64,000 nucleotides of DNA from the NCBI RefSeq assembly GCF_900117415.1, contig NZ_FPEI01000004.1, forward strand, positions 744,001 to 808,000. The letters run 5' to 3'. The translations under genes were made by a program, and so were the position numbers. Shown one piece after another: positions 59,185 through 64,000 of this stretch (position 1 is its first letter; the number at the start of each line of letters is the position of its first letter). This stretch comes from Hyphomicrobium sp. CS1BSMeth3. Its GTDB lineage: Bacteria > Pseudomonadota > Alphaproteobacteria > Rhizobiales > Hyphomicrobiaceae. The notes below the pieces were generated by a model. That model saw nothing but the letters and a program-made list of their open reading frames with translations. It made no database searches and was not told where the DNA came from.

Positions 59185-59586
59185 CTACAAGCCACGCCGA
59201 CGCGCGAGCTCCGACGAAATCTCGGCGGCCCGCCTGATGAAGCCCTCGACGGCTTCCGTGTTCCATGAGCCGAGGCGCGAGGCGACCGCCGCAGACGTAT
59301 CGGCCAGCCGATCGCTCATGCGCGACAAGGGGCGGTTCCTTCGCAGCGCCCGCTCCATGGACGCCAGCTCGCGCCCGAGCCGCCGCTCCAATGAGCGCGC
59401 ACGCGATTCGGAGGCACCGCGATTGCTGAGCGCGATTGCCGCCAATGCGCCCACGGCGATGGCGGCGCCGACGACCAGCGTCGGGTTGTTGCGTGCCGTA
59501 TCAGCGACCCAATCGAATGCCGATTGCTCGCTTGCTCCGTTCAGCGAATGATCTGCGCCTTGAGGTGACTCGGTATGGCTGGACAT
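59185..59586 (-). CDS. Single-span envelope-associated protein
   Basis: A 133-residue protein with one transmembrane segment at about 35-53 (TLVVGAAIAVGALAAIALS), a polar N-terminus, and an amphipathic helical C-terminus. It is like DUF883-type proteins in layout, but the family is not certain. AGGAAGATCCC precedes the ATG at 59586. Downstream of the PBP gene by 91 bp on the same strand. Confidence 0.65.
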   Translation of the reverse strand: MSSHTESPQGADHSLNGASEQSAFDWVADTARNNPTLVVGAAIAVGALAAIALSNRGASESRARSLERRLGRELASMERALRRNRPLSRMSDRLADTSAAVASRLGSWNTEAVEGFIRRAAEISSELARRRGL

Positions 59587-59677
59587 GGGATCTTCCTCGA
59601 CTGCTGCCTGATACGGAAACGATCATGCGCAGACGAGAGTTCCTCCACCGCCAGGTAGCCTCACGCGTTTGCCGTGA

Positions 59678-61894
59678 TCACTCGGCTGCCTTGATGTCAC
59701 AGATTGCGCGCGGGCCGCCGCCGTAGGGCTGATAGGTGCAGGTCGCCGAATCGAACGAGCGAAAGCGACGGCCGCAGGCATCGGCGTCGCACGATCCCGA
59801 GGCTGCGGCCGCGCGCGCGATGCGCGGAATGGACGATGAGGGATCAAACCGCCATTCACAGAGCCGTCGCGGGCCGGAATACGGCTGATAGGTGCAGTCT
59901 GAAGACCTGAAGGAGGAATACGCCGTCGAGCAGGCTTTCACATCGCACGCCGGCGTGGCCGGACCATCCGACGGCGCCGCCACCGCATCGGCGACTGCAT
60001 CATCGGGCTGGCCGAGAATTGGCGTCGCGGCCGTCATGAAGTCGCGCCAGATGGTTGCCGGCAAGGAGCCACCCGTGACGCGGTGCATGGGCGTGCGGTC
60101 ATCATTGCCGACCCAGACGCCCACGACGAGATCACGGCTGTAGCCGATGAACCAGGCATCGCGATAGTCCTGGCTGGTGCCTGTCTTGCCGGCGGCAGAG
60201 CCATCGCTCAGCGCAGCACCTCGGCCCGTGCCGGATGTCACGACACGCTCCAGCAGCTCGTTCATCTCCTGTTGGTGCGTCAGCTCTTGCGTGATGCCCA
60301 CCGGCGGCGAAAGCTGTCTCAGGCCGCTGCCCTCAGGACCGAACGCGGCTATGCCCCAGGGCTCGAGACGGGCGCGTCCAGCACGTATTGAAGCAAAGGC
60401 GCCGGTCAGGTCGAGGAGCGAGACCTCGTTCGTGCCGAGGGCCATGCTCGGCACCTCCGCGAGCGGCGCTGTCAGGCCGAGCTCGCGCGCCGCCGCGACG
60501 ACATTGTCGAGGCCCACATCGAGAGCTAGGCGAATGGCTGCAGTATTCACGGAGTACGCAAATGCATCTTCCAGGCTCAGGCGGCCATAGCGCTGTCCGC
60601 CATAGTTCTCCGGCCTCCACGACTTGATCTCGATCGGCGATGCATCGATGACGTCGTTGATGGAGTATCCATTACGCAGGGCTGCGTAGAACACGAAGAG
60701 CTTGAAGGCCGATCCCGGCTGGCGCCGCGCATCGACCGCGCGATTGAACTGGCTGTCCTTGTAGTCCCGCCCACCGACCATCGCCACCACCGCTCCATTG
60801 GGGCGCATGGCCACCAAAGCGGCCTGTGATACTCCGAGGCTCGCACCGGAACGCTCCAAGGCATTGTTCACAACGCGCTCGGCCACAGCCTGCACGCGCC
60901 TGTCGAGCGTCGTGCGCACGCGCATGGGCCGGCTCGTGGTCCCTGCCACTTTGGCGAACTCGTGCTGCGCGATCCAATCCGCGAACCAGGTCTCGGCCGG
61001 CACTGTCCGCGGGGACGAGCGCACGATCGCCGGCGTTGCTTTGGCGGCTGCCGCCTGCGCCGGACCGATCGCCTTGGCATCGACCATGGCATCGAGCACC
61101 ACGGCCGCGCGCTGCTGCGCTGCTTCCGGATTGGTCATCGGATTGAAACGGGACGGCGCCTGGATCAAGCCGGCGAGCATCGCCGCTTCGCTCAGCGTGA
61201 GCGCCTGAAGATCCTTGTTGAAGTAGTTGCGGGCCGCAGCCGCCATGCCATACGCACCAGCCCCGAGATAGACGGAGTTCAGATAGCGCGTGAGGATCTC
61301 GTCCTTGCTGAGACGCGTCTCCAGCCAGAGCGAGAGAAATGCTTCCCGGAACTTTCTCGTGTAGCTGCGCTCGTTGCCGACGTACTGCATTTTCGCGAGC
61401 TGCTGCGTGATCGTGCTGCCGCCCTCGGCAATGGCGCCGGCCACCCAGTTCGCGTTTGCGGCGCGCACGACGCTGCGAGGGTCCACACCCCAATGACTGT
61501 AGAAGCGTCGGTCTTCGATGCTCAGAACGGCGTTGACGAGAATATCCGGCATGCTCTCGCGCGGCACCTGATCACCGAAGGCGCCGACGCGCCCCAGAGG
61601 TCGGCCATCTGCCGCCTCGATGAGCACGGACGGCGACACGTGCGCCGCTTTGACCTCCAGTCCCGTATCGTGCAGCACCCACAGCATGGCCCCGCCGGCC
61701 GCTACGAGAGCCGCAATGCCCGCCAGGAGCAGCAGCTTGATGAGCATCAGCGAGTGGCGGATGCGCGGCCTCGCCCGACGCGCGGCTCTCGCGATGTCCG
61801 CGGCAAGAGCGGACGCGAGCTGGCGGACCGCGTTTCGCGTGCCGACGCTGCTGTTCGCGTCGGACCGCGGCGTTTCGTCAATGGGCGCGGACAT
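59678..61894 (-). CDS. Class A penicillin-binding protein with C-terminal BA14K-like repeats
   Basis: A 738-residue bifunctional peptidoglycan synthase. One transmembrane segment (about 51-73), a GT51 glycosyltransferase (about 100-280; EDRRFYSHWGVD with the catalytic Glu, EGGSTITQQLAK), and a transpeptidase domain with SxxK in QPGSAFKLFVF, SxN in AYSVNTAA and KTG in AGKTGTSQD. After the enzyme part, about 650-738 holds two Cys-rich repeats of the form C-x-K/D-A-C ... SF-x-S-x-x-CTYQPY-x-G-P-R-x-x-C, like the BA14K/lectin-like domain of Rhizobiales. This tail is unusual. The ATG is at 61894. Confidence 0.92.
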   Translation of the reverse strand: MSAPIDETPRSDANSSVGTRNAVRQLASALAADIARAARRARPRIRHSLMLIKLLLLAGIAALVAAGGAMLWVLHDTGLEVKAAHVSPSVLIEAADGRPLGRVGAFGDQVPRESMPDILVNAVLSIEDRRFYSHWGVDPRSVVRAANANWVAGAIAEGGSTITQQLAKMQYVGNERSYTRKFREAFLSLWLETRLSKDEILTRYLNSVYLGAGAYGMAAAARNYFNKDLQALTLSEAAMLAGLIQAPSRFNPMTNPEAAQQRAAVVLDAMVDAKAIGPAQAAAAKATPAIVRSSPRTVPAETWFADWIAQHEFAKVAGTTSRPMRVRTTLDRRVQAVAERVVNNALERSGASLGVSQAALVAMRPNGAVVAMVGGRDYKDSQFNRAVDARRQPGSAFKLFVFYAALRNGYSINDVIDASPIEIKSWRPENYGGQRYGRLSLEDAFAYSVNTAAIRLALDVGLDNVVAAARELGLTAPLAEVPSMALGTNEVSLLDLTGAFASIRAGRARLEPWGIAAFGPEGSGLRQLSPPVGITQELTHQQEMNELLERVVTSGTGRGAALSDGSAAGKTGTSQDYRDAWFIGYSRDLVVGVWVGNDDRTPMHRVTGGSLPATIWRDFMTAATPILGQPDDAVADAVAAPSDGPATPACDVKACSTAYSSFRSSDCTYQPYSGPRRLCEWRFDPSSSIPRIARAAAASGSCDADACGRRFRSFDSATCTYQPYGGGPRAICDIKAAE

Positions 61895-62328
61895 TTAGCA
61901 ACTCACTGGCGTGTCGCGGCCGACGACACGAGATAACGCACCTCCGACGGCCGGATCGGCAGGAGCGACCAACTCGGCAATGGTGGCCACCATTGCCAGG
62001 GATCGCTCACGCTGAAACGCCCGCGTACGGATTGGGTTGCACTGCACATACCGTCAAAGCGCTAAAGCCTCGGACCTCGAATGCGCCCCACGGTTGGCAT
62101 CGGGTTCAAAGTTGCATTCGATGCCAAAAGACGATTTATATTCAATAAGTTCTAAGGCAACACTCGACTTGGAATTCGCCTCACCTCGATGGCGGGCGGA
62201 AGCGAATTTCAAGTCCGTTGCCTTGGATGCGGAGCGTTCGACGCTGATCTGCTTTTGGCGATCTTGCACGCGGCCGGGATACTTGTAGCCTCCGCGCATC
62301 CGCAGCGTCATGGGTTCGACTGACCAGA
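61895..62328. other. Intergenic stretch between PBP and DUF4112 genes
   Basis: These 434 bases hold no supported gene; they contain the R1-related hairpin at 62151-62226 and the divergent promoters of the flanking genes, which cannot be read clearly. Confidence 0.55.
62151..62226. repeat. R1-related hairpin with different stem sequence
   Basis: 76 bases, the same length as R1 A units. Outer arms TCTAAGGCAAC/GTTGCCTTGGA and inner arms GACTTGGAATTCGCC/GAAGCGAATTTCAAGTC pair with an internal bulge, as in R1. The loop has CCTCGATGGCG, close to the ACCTCGATGC of B-unit loops, but the stem sequences are not shared. It looks like a B-type unit with replaced stems. Confidence 0.7.
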
Positions 62329-62754
62329 ATGCGCACTGAAATCCCCAACCTCGGCAGCCCGGCGTTCGAAGACTACAAGCGTCTCTTCGAGCGACTGGAG
62401 CAGTCGAGCCTCTGGCTCGATGCGCGGTATCGCATTCCCTTCACGCGCATATATTTCGGCTGGGATCCCATCATCGGCCTGGTCCCCATTGCCGGTGACA
62501 TCGCGGCCGCCGCCCTCAGCATCCGAAATATCCGCTGGGCCTATCAGCTCGGTGCCGATGCGCGGCTATTACGCCAGATGATAGGCAATGCTGCCATCGA
62601 CGCGATGCTCGGCGCTGTACCGATCGTCGGCGTCTTCTTCGATGTCTGGTATCGCGCCAACGTGCGAAACCTGCACCTGCTCGTAAATGCTCTCGAGGCG
62701 CGGCAAAAAGCCGACAACGCCATTCATGGGATCGCGCCCCATCCCGGCACGTAA
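62329..62754 (+). CDS. DUF4112 membrane protein
   Basis: A 141-residue DUF4112 protein: LDARYRIPFTRIYFGWDPIIGLVPIAGDIAAAALS (about 30-64, split) and VPIVGVFFDVWYRANVRNLHLL (about 100-121) are the hallmark segments. Two or three membrane-associated hydrophobic stretches. The function of the family is unknown. Alone on its strand. Confidence 0.9.
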   Translation: MRTEIPNLGSPAFEDYKRLFERLEQSSLWLDARYRIPFTRIYFGWDPIIGLVPIAGDIAAAALSIRNIRWAYQLGADARLLRQMIGNAAIDAMLGAVPIVGVFFDVWYRANVRNLHLLVNALEARQKADNAIHGIAPHPGT

Positions 62755-62940
62755 GCCAGCTCGTTTCCGCCGACCAGATTAAGCCGCGGCCTCTCGGTGG
62801 TTTCCCGGATGCCGCCGCTGAATGGCGAACGCTACGAAGACAATGTTCATCGCGTTGATGCCAAGCGGCAGTGCGGCTGAGACACGCGCGCCGTCGCGTG
62901 GTTAGGCGTGGCTGAACTCCAGGAGGAAAAGGAGACGACA

Positions 62941-63276
62941 ATGAAGGCCCGCATGACCAAGTTCGCAGTCGCCGGCACGATCGCTCTTCTCTCGCTCAGC
63001 ACTGCTTCCGCACAAAGTGATTTCGACAGCAAGAAATTCTTCGAAGAGCTGCAATTGCGCGGCGTGAAGACACAAGGCATCGACCCCGAGAAGTTCTTCG
63101 AGGAGCTGCGCATGACCGGCGCGAGCGCTCAATCGCCGCTGGATCCCGAGGCTTTCTGGCGCGAGCTCGCCACGCGCGGCGCATCGGCGCCGGCCAATTT
63201 CGACGCCCGCAGATTCTTCGATGATCTGGCCACAACCGGCGCAAAGGCGCCGAGCATGGTGAAGCCGACGAAGTAG
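62941..63276 (+). CDS. Small secreted protein of four 21-22-residue repeats
   Basis: A 111-residue protein. Residues 1-24 form a signal peptide ending ASAQS. The rest is four repeats built on F/L-D-x-x-x-F/W-x-x-x-L-x-x-x-G-x-x-x-x: FDSKKFFEELQLRGVKTQG, IDPEKFFEELRMTGASAQSP, LDPEAFWRELATRGASAPAN, FDARRFFDDLATTGAKAP. AGGAGGAAAAGGAG precedes the ATG. No known family. Probably periplasmic or exported; each repeat would form one amphipathic helix. Confidence 0.82.
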   Translation: MKARMTKFAVAGTIALLSLSTASAQSDFDSKKFFEELQLRGVKTQGIDPEKFFEELRMTGASAQSPLDPEAFWRELATRGASAPANFDARRFFDDLATTGAKAPSMVKPTK

Positions 63277-63394
63277 CTTCAGCCCGAGCGGCGCGCCATT
63301 CGCGTCATGCTGGCGCGTCGCTCCCCGCTGGCGAAGCACCTTCGATGCCCGCAATGGGCTTGTCGATACGTCTGCAAACGTCTCCGAGGCGGAT

Positions 63395-64000
63395 ATGCCC
63401 TCTCACAGGCCGATGACCATCGCCCGAACCTTCATTCTAACTCTCGCACTCCTACTGCTCGCGATACCGGCGTCCAGAGCTCAGGATCCACAATCACAGT
63501 CGAGAGACACGTTTGCCGCCGCCATCAAGAAGGCGCTCCCGAGCGTCGTCGGCATTCAGGTGCTCACGCTCGAGCCCGTCGAGGAGACGAGCCCCTTCTT
63601 CAATCATCCGGCAGCCCTCAACGGCGCCGAGCCGCAGAAGACCCGCACCCGCAGATCCGGCTCGTCAGGTTCCGGCGTCATCGCCATGGCGACCAAGGAC
63701 ACCGGCCTGATCATCACGAACTTCCACGTGATACAGGACGCCGAGCGGATCGGCGTTCGGCTGACGGATGGCCGCGCCTTCGAGGCGCATCTGGTGGGAC
63801 GTGATGCCGCCACGGACATCGCCGTGCTTTCGGTTGAGGCCCCGGACCTCAAGCCGATCACCTTCTCTCCGCGCAAGCCGCAAGTCGGAGATGTCGTGCT
63901 CGCCATCGGCGGCCCGTTCGGCCTCGATGCGACGGCGACGATGGGTATCGTCAGCAATCTCTTCCGCTCATCCATCCGGTACCGCAATTTCGAAGGCTAC
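63395..64000 (+). CDS. HtrA-like trypsin-fold serine protease, 3' end beyond window
   Basis: The frame is open to the window edge (202 codons). A signal peptide (about 1-30, hydrophobic core LTLALLLLAIP, then ASRAQD) starts the protein, which indicates a periplasmic protease. The catalytic His is in TNFHV and the Asp in ATDIAVL, both of the DegP/DegQ/HtrA type; the Ser motif GNSGG and the PDZ domain would be downstream. GAGG precedes the ATG at 63395; an in-frame ATG at 63413 is an alternative. Confidence 0.88.
   Translation, partial: MPSHRPMTIARTFILTLALLLLAIPASRAQDPQSQSRDTFAAAIKKALPSVVGIQVLTLEPVEETSPFFNHPAALNGAEPQKTRTRRSGSSGSGVIAMATKDTGLIITNFHVIQDAERIGVRLTDGRAFEAHLVGRDAATDIAVLSVEAPDLKPITFSPRKPQVGDVVLAIGGPFGLDATATMGIVSNLFRSSIRYRNFEGY

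Noticed and set aside
62241-62308. Possible second hairpin after the R1-related unit (ACGCTG/CAGCGT)
   Set aside because: Only six base pairs and no resemblance to the B units beyond position.

Overview
The window is GC-rich alphaproteobacterial chromosome, most probably Hyphomicrobiales (Rhizobiales). The evidence is a CckA-type hybrid kinase, an ethylmalonyl-CoA mutase, BA14K-like Cys repeats on a penicillin-binding protein, a Ku/LigD pair and abundant small intergenic palindromes. Genes are tightly packed in short operons on both strands. No rRNA, tRNA or CRISPR array was recognised. Both window edges cut a gene: msrA on the left and an HtrA-like protease on the right.

Left third (1-16352): msrA, a PRMT-like methyltransferase, a SnoaL-like protein, a thioredoxin-fold protein and an enolase-superfamily enzyme. 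These are followed by a predicted peptide-ligation cluster: transglutaminase, a circularly permuted ATP-grasp/alpha-E fusion, and a transglutaminase/DUF2126 amidoligase, with a divergent zinc metallopeptidase beside it. A series of small genes follows (DUF72, monooxygenase, DUF2277, ArsC-like, DUF4253, ankyrin, MORN-like, membrane protein).

Island remnant (about 16353-19385): a decayed integrase, a small HTH-like gene, a second diverged copy of the last 27 or so codons of thiC, and a DUF4258/DUF2283 pair whose DUF4258 gene is frameshifted. It abuts the 3' end of thiC. thiC is preceded by a small membrane-protein gene that overlaps it by 4 bp, and by a TPP riboswitch.

Middle (22000-50000): ecm, an Imm26-like gene, cckA, a FliO-like protein, a DUF3772/MscS channel, an SDR, a thioesterase, queC, a TAXI-TRAP receptor, a PatB-type lyase, a glutamine-amidotransferase-like hydrolase, an HD phosphohydrolase, a hydantoinase operon, a peptide-type ABC receptor, an aldo/keto reductase, an MFS transporter and a MAPEG protein. 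Scattered through it is a family of two-hairpin intergenic repeats (here R1) with covarying stems, and a second C/G-rich repeat (here R2).

Right (50000-64000): a YeeE/YedE pair, a two-subunit CoA transferase, GNAT, a large membrane protein, an end-joining module (ku, a PE-Pol LigD half, a separate ligase half), an iron-permease-like protein, a class A PBP with Cys-rich tail repeats, DUF4112, a secreted four-repeat protein and the start of an HtrA-like protease.

The most unusual items are the R1 repeats, the split LigD, the thiC 3'-end duplication beside an integrase, and the PBP with BA14K-like tails.
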